Below are positions 1-7,231 of a DNA stretch of 45,732 nt, piece after piece. Source of the stretch: Lentisphaeria bacterium (GTDB lineage Bacteria > Verrucomicrobiota > Lentisphaeria > Victivallales > Victivallaceae). The stretch covers positions 1 to 45,732 of the forward strand of contig JAFSTC010000036.1 of assembly GCA_017450705.1 (NCBI GenBank), given 5' to 3'. The notes beneath the pieces were generated by a model that was not told where the DNA came from, made no database searches, and was given only the letters and a program-made list of their open reading frames with translations. A program made the translations under genes and the position numbers. How positions within the stretch are numbered: the stretch's first letter is position 1; each line of letters begins with the position of its first letter.

Positions 1-201
1 ACGTCTCGGGGGCCCGCACACGCCGCGGGATTTTTGCCAAGCTTTTTTTGAAAAAAAGCGTTTACCCGCTTTTCTTTGTCTTACTTTCTTTTCTTCCGGA
101 GGAACGTCTCGGGGGCCCGCACACGCCGCGGGATTTTTGCCAAGCTTTTTTTGAAAAAAAGCGTTTACCCGCTTTTCTTTGTCTTACTTTCTTTTCTTCC
201 G
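1..201. repeat. Two direct copies of a ~98-bp repeat (103-bp period)
   Basis: Bases 1-98 recur, identical by eye, at 104-201, separated by the linker gagga. Each copy opens with acgtctcggg, has a GCTTTTTTT/AAAAAAAGC inverted repeat in the middle and ends with a pyrimidine-rich arm. Only the second copy continues into the complementary arm that makes a full hairpin (181-216). The window starts inside or at the edge of this array, so further copies may lie to the left. The second copy overlaps the 3' end of recN. Confidence 0.9.
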
Positions 202-1811
202 AAAAGAAAGTAAGACATGCGGGCGAGTTCGGGGGTGGGGTCGGTGAGGGGGCGGATGGTGGAGAAGGTGCGGCCGTTGGAGACGGATTTTTCGACGAGG
301 AAGTGGCGGTCGGCTTTGGAGGCGACCTGGGCCAGATGGGAGATGGAGAGGATCTGGCGGCTGCGGGCGAGGAGGCTGAGGGCTTCGCCGACTTTTTCCG
401 CGGCGGCGCCGCCGATGTTCATATCGATCTCGTCGAAGACGACGGTGGGGATGGCGTCGGAATCGGCGAGGACGATCTTGAAGGCGAGCATGATGCGTGA
501 GAGTTCGCCGCTGCTGGCGATCTTGCGCAGGGGTCGGAGCTCCTCGCCCAAATTGGCGGAGAAGAGCAGTTCGAAGCGGTCGGAGCCGTTGGCGGAATCG
601 GGGACAACGGAAAACTCCGGTTCGAGACGGGCGTGGGTAAAGCCGATCATTTCGAGGCGGGAGACAAGTTCCTTCACGAGTTTTGCGGCGGCCTTTTTCC
701 GGGCTTTGGAGAGTTCGCCGCAGGCGGCGGAAAGCTGACTTTTCAAATTTTCCTTTTCGGCGAGGAACTCCTTGCGTTTGACGGAAGCGCGGCGGAAGTC
801 GTCGAGCTGTTTTTCGGCCTTTTCTCGGGCTTCGAGGAGAAGTTCGATGGAGGGGGCGTAGCGGCGTTTGAGGGTATGCAGAGAAGCCATGCGTTCTTCG
901 AGGGCGGCAAACTCCGCGGGATCCAGTTCGATGCGGGAGGCGAGGTCAGAGATGTCGCGGGAGAGGTCGGAAACGAACTCCTGTATCTCGACGCAGCGGG
1001 AGACGAGGGAGGATATGGAGTTTTCGTCGATCTTCTCCAGTTCGCCCAAGCGGCGGACGACGTTGCCGAGGCGGTCGGCGACGGCGTTTTCGCCTTCGTA
1101 AAGTTCGGAGGAAAGTTCCGAAGCGGTGGCGAGGACGAGTTGGGCGTTGGAGGCCAGACGGTGCCGTGCTTCCAGTTCACGGTCCTCGCCGGGAGCGGGA
1201 TCCACGCGGCTGATCTCTTCGACCATGAGGGCCAGCCGGTCGGCCAGGGCGGCGTCGGGGATCCCGGCCTCGAATTCGGCGATCTTGCGGTCCAGTTCGC
1301 CGATGGCGGAAGAGAGGGCGGCGCACTTGGCGCGCAGGGAAACGAGGCTGCCGTACCGGTCGAGGAGTTCGAGCTGCCGGGCGGGATGAAGGAGCGAGAG
1401 CTGTTCCCCGGCGCCGTGGCGGTCGATGAGGAGCGCGCCCAGATCGGCGAGAAATTTGGCGCCGACGGGGGAGTCGTTGACGTAGTTGCGCACGGCGGAA
1501 GGGGTCAGCACCCGGCGGATGCAAAGCTCGCCGCTGCCGGTTTCGAAGGGGATGTCGGCGGAATCGAGCCGCTCTCCGACGAGGGGCCTGAGATTTTCGG
1601 GGACGACGAAGATGCCGGAGATCTCCGCTCGGGAGCAGCCGCCGCGGACGGCCCCGTGGTCGGCGCGTCCGCCGAGAAGGAGATCGACGGCGCTCATCAA
1701 AATGGACTTGCCCGCGCCGGACTCGCCGGTGAAGACGTTGAATCCGGGGGCAAACTCAAGTTCTGCGGATTCGATCAGGACGTAATTACTGATTTTGATG
1801 AAGCTGAGCAT
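165..1811 (-). CDS. recN: DNA repair protein RecN
   Basis: SMC-like ATPase that helps hold and process DNA ends during double-strand-break repair. The 548-aa product starts MLSFIKISNYVLI and has Walker A GESGAGKS near residues 29-36. A central coiled-coil stretch follows, then the ABC signature region (SSGELSRIMLA), Walker B (TVVFDEID) and ISHLAQVA. Length fits the family (about 550). It overlaps cinA by 26 bp and is last of the mrp-cinA-recN run. Oddity: after the conserved ELARM the family's usual C-terminal segment is missing. The last 16 residues (SYFLFGRKESKTKKSG) are read from the intergenic repeat at 165-215. The ATPase core is intact, so it is probably functional. Confidence 0.96.
   Translation of the reverse strand: MLSFIKISNYVLIESAELEFAPGFNVFTGESGAGKSILMSAVDLLLGGRADHGAVRGGCSRAEISGIFVVPENLRPLVGERLDSADIPFETGSGELCIRRVLTPSAVRNYVNDSPVGAKFLADLGALLIDRHGAGEQLSLLHPARQLELLDRYGSLVSLRAKCAALSSAIGELDRKIAEFEAGIPDAALADRLALMVEEISRVDPAPGEDRELEARHRLASNAQLVLATASELSSELYEGENAVADRLGNVVRRLGELEKIDENSISSLVSRCVEIQEFVSDLSRDISDLASRIELDPAEFAALEERMASLHTLKRRYAPSIELLLEAREKAEKQLDDFRRASVKRKEFLAEKENLKSQLSAACGELSKARKKAAAKLVKELVSRLEMIGFTHARLEPEFSVVPDSANGSDRFELLFSANLGEELRPLRKIASSGELSRIMLAFKIVLADSDAIPTVVFDEIDMNIGGAAAEKVGEALSLLARSRQILSISHLAQVASKADRHFLVEKSVSNGRTFSTIRPLTDPTPELARMSYFLFGRKESKTKKSG
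181..216. repeat. Perfect 16-bp hairpin with TTCC loop inside recN 3' end
   Basis: Arms 181-196 and 201-216 are exact reverse complements around the loop ttcc (197-200). A very similar hairpin (CTTACTTTTCTTCTC arm) lies at 10720-10754 beside the tRNA gene, so this looks like a dispersed family. There is no clear T-run next to it, so a terminator role is uncertain. It is translated as part of RecN. Confidence 0.85.
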
Positions 1812-3039
1812 TGGATGAGCGGAGTCGTTTCACCAGTTGATAAACGGCGCGGGCGGCGGCGCGGCGGCGGATGGCTTCGCGTCCGCCCCGCAGGTTGAGT
1901 TTGAGGACGGTCGTCTCGCCGGCGAGGAAACAGCCGACGTAGACGAGCCCCACGGGTTTCTCGGGTGTGCCGCCGCCGGGACCGGCGATGCCGGTGGTGG
2001 AGACGGCGCAGTCGCAGTTGAGAACTCGCGCCGCGTTCCGGGCCATGAGGGAAGCAGTCTCCTCGCTGACGGCCCCGAGGGTGTCGAGGATCTCCTGCGG
2101 CACGCCGAGGACATCTCGCTTGACTTCATTGGCGTAGGAGACGATGGTCCCCTTGTAGAACGCCGAAACGCCGGGGATGTCGGTCATGAGAGTCCCGATG
2201 AGGCCGCCGGTACAGGACTCGGCGGTGCCGAAGGAGAGATGCCTTTCGGCGAGGAGCGAAACAAGATAGGCGTAAAGATCGGTGACGCCCGCGGGGAGCG
2301 CGTCCTCGCCCGCGGAAGAGCGGGCACGTTCCAGCGCTTCGGAGACGATTTGCGGATCGTCGCCCTCGAGGAAGAGCTTCGTTCCCTCGGGAACGGCGGT
2401 GTAGGCGATCTCGACGGGATAATTTTCGAGGGCCGGCTCGACGGCCTTGGAAAGGAACGATTCGCCGACGCCCGCCGCGAGGAAGCCGCACGTGAAACGG
2501 CGGTCGTGATCGAGTTCCAGAAGTTCGGGCAGAAGGTGATCGTGCATCATGGGGACGAATTCCGTCGGGGGACCGGGCAGAAGGAAGACGTGGCGCATCC
2601 GGCCGCCGTAGAAACTGGAGAAAGCCAGTCCCGAAGCGGAGCCCACGGGGTTGGGCAGATAGTGGCCGCCCTTGGGAACGCGGGCCTGACGCAGCTGCCC
2701 CTCGGGACAGTGGCCGGTGTGGATCCTGTGCCAGAAGTCGACGACCTTTTTTTCCAGTTCGGGGGAGCGCTCCAGAGGGCAGCCGAAGAACGAGGCGGCG
2801 ACGTCGAGGGTGATGTCGTCGCGGGTGGGTCCGAGACCGCCGCAGAGAATCAAGACGTCGGCGGTCTTCATGGCGGAGGAAATGGCGCCGCCGATCTCTT
2901 CGCGGCGGTCGCCCACGGCGATCTCCAGCGCCAGCGGGATCCCGGAGGCGGTCATTTCGGCGCCGAGACGCGCCAGATTGGAGTTGACGGTGGAGCCTTT
3001 GAGCAGTTCCGTCCCGGTGCAGACGACGGCAATGTTCAT
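1786..3039 (-). CDS. cinA: CinA family protein (nicotinamide-nucleotide amidase / competence-damage inducible)
   Basis: Two-domain CinA of 417 aa. The N-terminal molybdopterin-binding-like (COG1058) domain opens MNIAVVCTGTELLKG and continues with CGGLGPTRDD. The C-terminal PncC-type amidase domain has GTAESCTGGLIG, the KGTIVSYANEVK stretch and TTGIAGPGGGTPEKPVG. The family recycles pyridine nucleotides by deamidating NMN and acts on ADP-ribose. I chose the ATG at 3039, which overlaps the mrp stop as ATGA; the in-frame upstream ATG at 3087 would lie inside mrp. Its 3' end overlaps the recN start. Such overlaps imply co-transcription with mrp and recN. Confidence 0.95.
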   Translation of the reverse strand: MNIAVVCTGTELLKGSTVNSNLARLGAEMTASGIPLALEIAVGDRREEIGGAISSAMKTADVLILCGGLGPTRDDITLDVAASFFGCPLERSPELEKKVVDFWHRIHTGHCPEGQLRQARVPKGGHYLPNPVGSASGLAFSSFYGGRMRHVFLLPGPPTEFVPMMHDHLLPELLELDHDRRFTCGFLAAGVGESFLSKAVEPALENYPVEIAYTAVPEGTKLFLEGDDPQIVSEALERARSSAGEDALPAGVTDLYAYLVSLLAERHLSFGTAESCTGGLIGTLMTDIPGVSAFYKGTIVSYANEVKRDVLGVPQEILDTLGAVSEETASLMARNAARVLNCDCAVSTTGIAGPGGGTPEKPVGLVYVGCFLAGETTVLKLNLRGGREAIRRRAAARAVYQLVKRLRSSNAQLHQNQ

Positions 3040-3875
3040 TTTCCGGCTCCGGCGCCCGTGATCTTTTTGACGATATCTGCGAAACACCGGCCGGAGGGCG
3101 TGTTGGCGTCATGGCGGATGAAGGGGGTCCCCTCATCGCCGTCGCGGCAGATCGCGGGGTCGATGGGGATCCTGCCCAGCAGCTCGATGCCGAACTTCTG
3201 GGCGAGGGCCTCCCCTGCCCCGGCGGAAAAGATCTCAGTGACCTCGCCGCAGTGGGGACAGACGAACCCGCTCATGTTCTCGATGAGGCCGACGACGGGC
3301 ATTTCGAGCTGACAGCAGAAGTTGACGGACTTGGCCACATCGAGGGCCGCGACCTGCTGGGGGGTGGTGACGATGACCGCGCCGGCCTCGGGACCGAGGA
3401 GCTGACAGATGGTCAGGGGCTCGTCGCCGGTGCCGGGAGGGGCGTCGACGACGAGATAATCCAGCTCGCCCCAGAGGACGTCGGTGATGAACTGTTTGAT
3501 GACGCCCATTTTCATGGGTCCGCGCCAGATCACAGCCTCGTCGGGATCGCGGAGGAGAAATCCCACGGACATGACCTTGAGTCCGCCGAAGGAGACGGGG
3601 ATCATGCGTTCGCCGTCGGTCTCGGGGGCCTCATCCTCCAGTTTGAGCATCTTGGGGACACTGGGACCGTGGAGATCGATGTCCAGCAGGCCCGTGGCAT
3701 AGCCCTCCATGGCCAGCGCGATGGCCAGATTGACGGCGACGGTGCTTTTGCCGACGCCGCCCTTGCCGGACATGACGACCAGTTTGTTTTTGATCTTTGC
3801 GAGACTGTTCTTGACGATGATGGCGTCCAGCCCTCCCGCGGAGGGATTGCCGCCGCAGCTTTCCTTGTCGGCCAT
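3036..3875 (-). CDS. mrp: Mrp/NBP35-type iron-sulfur carrier P-loop ATPase
   Basis: P-loop ATPase of the Mrp/ApbC family that carries or inserts Fe-S clusters in the cytoplasm. The 279-aa product has the deviant Walker A GKGGVGKSTVAVNLA near residue 38, the DIDLHGPSVPKML motif, and the C-terminal CPHCG pair typical of Mrp ATPases. No N-terminal DUF59 domain is present, so this is the short form. The start at 3875 (MADKESCGG) has a good ribosome binding site (cAGGAGcg); a longer reading from 3992 would include the promoter. It is first of the mrp-cinA-recN operon. Confidence 0.94.
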   Translation of the reverse strand: MADKESCGGNPSAGGLDAIIVKNSLAKIKNKLVVMSGKGGVGKSTVAVNLAIALAMEGYATGLLDIDLHGPSVPKMLKLEDEAPETDGERMIPVSFGGLKVMSVGFLLRDPDEAVIWRGPMKMGVIKQFITDVLWGELDYLVVDAPPGTGDEPLTICQLLGPEAGAVIVTTPQQVAALDVAKSVNFCCQLEMPVVGLIENMSGFVCPHCGEVTEIFSAGAGEALAQKFGIELLGRIPIDPAICRDGDEGTPFIRHDANTPSGRCFADIVKKITGAGAGK

Positions 3876-3928
3876 GGGAAACACGCTCCTGAAGATGTTT
3901 TTTCCGTAGTAATGACTCCGTGTCTTAT

Positions 3929-3956
3929 AACATATCACGGGAAAAGATAAAATCAA
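3929..3956 (-). promoter_or_regulatory. Predicted promoter of mrp-cinA-recN
   Basis: On the minus strand TTGATT (3951-3956) is followed after 16 nt by TATGTT (3929-3934), with TG one base upstream of the -10 box. It lies about 55 nt before the mrp start and closely resembles the nagA promoter. Confidence 0.55.
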
Positions 3957-3985
3957 GACGGCCCGGCTTTCCCGGGGGGGCGGAC

Positions 3986-4014
3986 TTGACAAAATCCCGT
4001 TGGCGGGCTATTTT
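3986..4014 (+). promoter_or_regulatory. Predicted promoter of the sodium:solute symporter gene
   Basis: TTGACA (3986-3991), a 17-nt spacer and TATTTT (4009-4014). It is diverged from the mrp promoter. The 5' leader to the ATG at 4150 is about 130 nt and GC-rich, with the short palindrome gcgcccgcgggcgc near 4075-4088; I see no known riboswitch in it. Confidence 0.65.
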
Positions 4015-4149
4015 TTAGGACGTCGGGTGCGGGGCATTGTCGTTTCTCTTCCCGGCGCCAGGGAGGTGAGGACCGCGCCCGCGGGCGCCGCGTCTTCCCC
4101 CGGATCGTGGATTTTTTTTGGCAATCGACCGAAAGGGAAGAACGGAAAA

Positions 4150-6456
4150 ATGGGTTGGATCGACTGGCTGATCGTCATCATCCCCACGGGACTTGTGATC
4201 TCGCTGGGAATGTACTCGAGAAAATATGTGCACGGCGTGGCGGACTTCCTCTCCGCGGGGCGGTGCGCGGGACGCTACGTGCTCAGCATGGGCGACGTGG
4301 CCAGCGCCCTGGCCGTGACGGGACTGATCGCCTACGTCGAAGTCCACTACAAAACGGGATTCGCCATCGCCTTCTGGAACAGTCTCATCATGCCGCTGAC
4401 CATCGCCATGGGCCTTTACGGCTACTGCACCTACCGCTTCCGGGAGACCCGGGCCATGAGTCTGGGGCAGTTCCTCGAGATGCGTTACAGCCGGTCCTTC
4501 CGCATCTTCGCCTCCGGACTGCGCTCCATCTCGGAAATGCTGGCCAACATGATCATGCCGGCCATCGCCGCACGCTTCTTCATCTACTTTCTGGATCTGC
4601 CGCGGACCTTCACGGTCTTCGGGGTCACGGTGCCGACGTTCATGCTGGTGATCGTCATCTGCCTCGTTCTTGCGATCTCGCTCATCTGCTGCGGGGGCAC
4701 GCTCTCCATGCTGATCGCCGACTCGATCCAGGGGATGGTGCTGTTCCCGCTGATGGTGGTCTTCGTGGTGTTCATCCTCTGGAAGTTCAGCTGGACGCAG
4801 GAGATCATCCCCGTGATGAGCGACCGGGTGCCCGGGGAGAGCTTTCTCAACAGTTTCGACGTCAAGAACCTGCGGGACTTCAATCTGCTCATGGTGTTCA
4901 TGACGCTGATGACGTCGATCCTGCACCGGGCCAGCTGGATCGGCGCGGGGTACTCCACCGCGGCGAAGTCGCCCCACGAACAGAAGATGGCGGGCGTGCT
5001 GGGCACTTGGCGGGGGGCGTTGAACACCCTCTTCTACGTGCTGATCGCGCTGGGCATCATCACCGTGCTGAACCATCAGAAATTCTCCGCCCGGGCCCGG
5101 GAGATCAAGATCGATCTCAGCCGCCACATCGCCGAGGAACTGGTCTCCCCCGTCCACCGGCAGGACTTCATGACCCGGATCAAGGCCGTTCCGGAACTCA
5201 AGCACCAGATCGGCAAAGACGCCCCGCTCTCCCACAAGAAAGATCTGGACACGCCTTACATGGAGGTCGCGCACAAGGCCTTCAAAGAATACGAGGGCGA
5301 GGCGCAGGGGAACTCCAAATTCCAGCAGTACCGCACGCTCTATTACCAGCTGATGATGGCCGCCGGGATGCACCGCATTTTGCCGCCCGTCATCATGGGG
5401 ATGTTCTGTCTGCTGATGGTCCTTGCGATGATCTCCACCGACGACACCCGGATCTTCAGCGCCAGTCTCACCGTCGCACAGGACGTGATCCTGCCGTTCT
5501 GCAAAAAAGCGCCGACGCCCGCCCAGCACATCCGGCTGCTGCGGATCGTCTCCATCGGGATCGGCGTCTTCTACTGCTGCGGCAGTCTTTTCATGGCCCA
5601 GCTGGACTACATCAACCTCTTTGTCACGATCATGACCATGATGTGGATGGGCGGCTGCGGCCCCGTGATGATCTTCGGATTGTACAGCCGCTTCGGCAAC
5701 ACCAAAGGCGCTTGGGCGTCGCTCCTCACGGGCATGGTGCTGGCGCTGGGCGGCATCGCCGTGCAGCGCAACTGGGCGGACATCGTCTACCCATTCCTGG
5801 CCTCCCGCGGCTGGACGGAACCCATCGGCAAGTGGCTGGAGATCGTCTCCGCGCCCTTCAACCCCTACGTGGTCTGGAAGATGGATCCCGTGAAGTTCCC
5901 GATCAACTCCTATGAGATCTACCTCGTCACCATGTTCATCACGCTGGCGATCTACTGCGGTGTTTCGCTGGCGACGCAGAAGGAGCCCTTCAATCTGGAC
6001 AGGATGCTCCACCGCGGCATCTACAGCGACAGCGGCGAAGAAAAGAAGCCCGTCCGCATGACGCTGAAGACGGTCCTCGGCAAAATGGTGGGGATCAACG
6101 GGGAATACACCCGGGGCGACAGGGTGATCGCCTGGGGCGTATTCTGGTACAGCTTCGTCTACCGTTTCATCCTCAGCTTCGCGGCGGTGGCGCTGTGGAA
6201 CCTCGTGTCGCCGTGGCCGCTCAAGTGGTGGGGATTCTACTTCTTCGTCACCACGCTGCTGGTCCCCGGCATCGTGGCTTTCGTCACCACCTTCTGGTTC
6301 GGCATCGGCGGCGCCATCGATCTGGTGAGACTGTTCCGCGATCTGGAACACCGCGAAGCCGACATCCTCGACAACGGTCAGGTCGAAGGCAACGTCTCGC
6401 TGGCCGACCGCGCCCGTTTCGCCAAACTCGAAGCGAAAGAGAAGGACAAGGAGTGA
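4150..6456 (+). CDS. Sodium:solute symporter family transporter, large form
   Basis: Inner-membrane transporter of the SSS family that couples solute uptake to sodium. The 768-aa product starts MGWIDWLIVIIPTGLVISLG (TM1) and has a dozen or more hydrophobic segments. It is longer than typical SSS proteins (500-600 aa) for two reasons. A hydrophilic insert of about 90 residues (roughly 310-400) interrupts the helices, and a C-terminal extension adds amphipathic sequence, two or more membrane spans and a charged tail containing DNGQVEG. The start at 4150 has gaaaggGAAG upstream; the in-frame ATG at 4000 sits inside the -10 region. It is convergent with the nagA operon, which suggests it imports that operon's substrate. 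The substrate cannot be read from sequence. Confidence 0.88.
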   Translation: MGWIDWLIVIIPTGLVISLGMYSRKYVHGVADFLSAGRCAGRYVLSMGDVASALAVTGLIAYVEVHYKTGFAIAFWNSLIMPLTIAMGLYGYCTYRFRETRAMSLGQFLEMRYSRSFRIFASGLRSISEMLANMIMPAIAARFFIYFLDLPRTFTVFGVTVPTFMLVIVICLVLAISLICCGGTLSMLIADSIQGMVLFPLMVVFVVFILWKFSWTQEIIPVMSDRVPGESFLNSFDVKNLRDFNLLMVFMTLMTSILHRASWIGAGYSTAAKSPHEQKMAGVLGTWRGALNTLFYVLIALGIITVLNHQKFSARAREIKIDLSRHIAEELVSPVHRQDFMTRIKAVPELKHQIGKDAPLSHKKDLDTPYMEVAHKAFKEYEGEAQGNSKFQQYRTLYYQLMMAAGMHRILPPVIMGMFCLLMVLAMISTDDTRIFSASLTVAQDVILPFCKKAPTPAQHIRLLRIVSIGIGVFYCCGSLFMAQLDYINLFVTIMTMMWMGGCGPVMIFGLYSRFGNTKGAWASLLTGMVLALGGIAVQRNWADIVYPFLASRGWTEPIGKWLEIVSAPFNPYVVWKMDPVKFPINSYEIYLVTMFITLAIYCGVSLATQKEPFNLDRMLHRGIYSDSGEEKKPVRMTLKTVLGKMVGINGEYTRGDRVIAWGVFWYSFVYRFILSFAAVALWNLVSPWPLKWWGFYFFVTTLLVPGIVAFVTTFWFGIGGAIDLVRLFRDLEHREADILDNGQVEGNVSLADRARFAKLEAKEKDKE

Positions 6457-6489
6457 CCTTCCTTTCCGGGGGAGCCCCCTCCCGGCAAG

Positions 6490-7224
6490 TTACCGGAAGA
6501 GGATCTTTTCCATGTCGTATGATGAGGCTTCCAGGGCGCCGTCGCCCCATTCGGGAGAAGCGTCCTTCGCCGGACGGCTGAACCAGATGGTTTCGTCCAG
6601 ACGGTCCATCTCCACCAGTTCCGGGCAGATGACCATGGCTTCGCTGGTCTCCAGTTTCCCGGCGTGATCCCCGCCGTACTTCTTTCTCGTCTCGGGCCCG
6701 CGGATCGGGTGGATACCGATCCAGTTGAAGGGATTGTTGCCGCCGGAGTAATAGGCGCTGAATTTTTCCGTTCCCCACCAGCCCTCGCCGGACTCCTTTT
6801 CCAGATACTCGAAGATCACGTGCCGCGCGGCGAAGCGGAAGGCGAGATCCGTCGGCATGCCCTGATAGAACTCCTCCGTCTGGTGAGAGACGAAGGCGTG
6901 GATGTTGCGGAACCCCACCCGCAGCAGCCCCCGGAAGATCTCCTCGGCCACGGGGATGATCTTTTCGGAATCCACCTGGACCGTGCCGTTGCGTTCGGGC
7001 TTGGCCACGGCCAGAGAGGCCGCGCCGTAGTAAAAGGGCGGCAGAACGACCAGTTCCGGACGGCGCTTTTCGACCCGGCTGATCGCGTCGATGCACGTGA
7101 AGCAGTCCACGCCCAGCGGGAGGTGCTCGGCATGGTACTCGATGACCCCCAGCGGCAGGGCCACGGGATAGTTTTTGTCGATCGCTTCCCTCACCTGATA
7201 GGGCAGCATGTTCAAGTATTGCAT
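6490..7224 (-). CDS. Creatininase-family (creatinine amidohydrolase-like) metallohydrolase
   Basis: The 244-aa product carries the family metal-binding signature LPLGVIEYHAEHLPLGVD near residues 23-40 (Glu, His and Asp ligands) and a later SHQTEEF region. Creatininase-family enzymes are Zn/Mn amidohydrolases acting on cyclic amides, N-formyl groups or amidated intermediates; few have real creatinine activity. It is the last gene of the operon with nagA and the six-hairpin-like protein, starting 8 nt after the latter's stop. Here it could remove an amide or acyl group from a sugar derivative; that is inference. Confidence 0.85.
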   Translation of the reverse strand: MQYLNMLPYQVREAIDKNYPVALPLGVIEYHAEHLPLGVDCFTCIDAISRVEKRRPELVVLPPFYYGAASLAVAKPERNGTVQVDSEKIIPVAEEIFRGLLRVGFRNIHAFVSHQTEEFYQGMPTDLAFRFAARHVIFEYLEKESGEGWWGTEKFSAYYSGGNNPFNWIGIHPIRGPETRKKYGGDHAGKLETSEAMVICPELVEMDRLDETIWFSRPAKDASPEWGDGALEASSYDMEKILFR

Positions 7225-7231
7225 TTTTCCC

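Noticed and set aside
4015-6351. Long minus-strand open frame (778 codons) opposite the symporter gene
   Set aside because: His/Asp/Arg-rich low-complexity translation typical of antisense frames; no start signal and a clear transporter on the plus strand.
6466-6485. Terminator between the convergent symporter and creatininase genes
   Set aside because: Only a short imperfect stem (ccggg...cccgg) and no T-run on either strand.
6490-7224. Creatinine degradation pathway
   Set aside because: Only the family motif supports it; no creatinase or sarcosine genes are near, and the operon context is amino-sugar metabolism.
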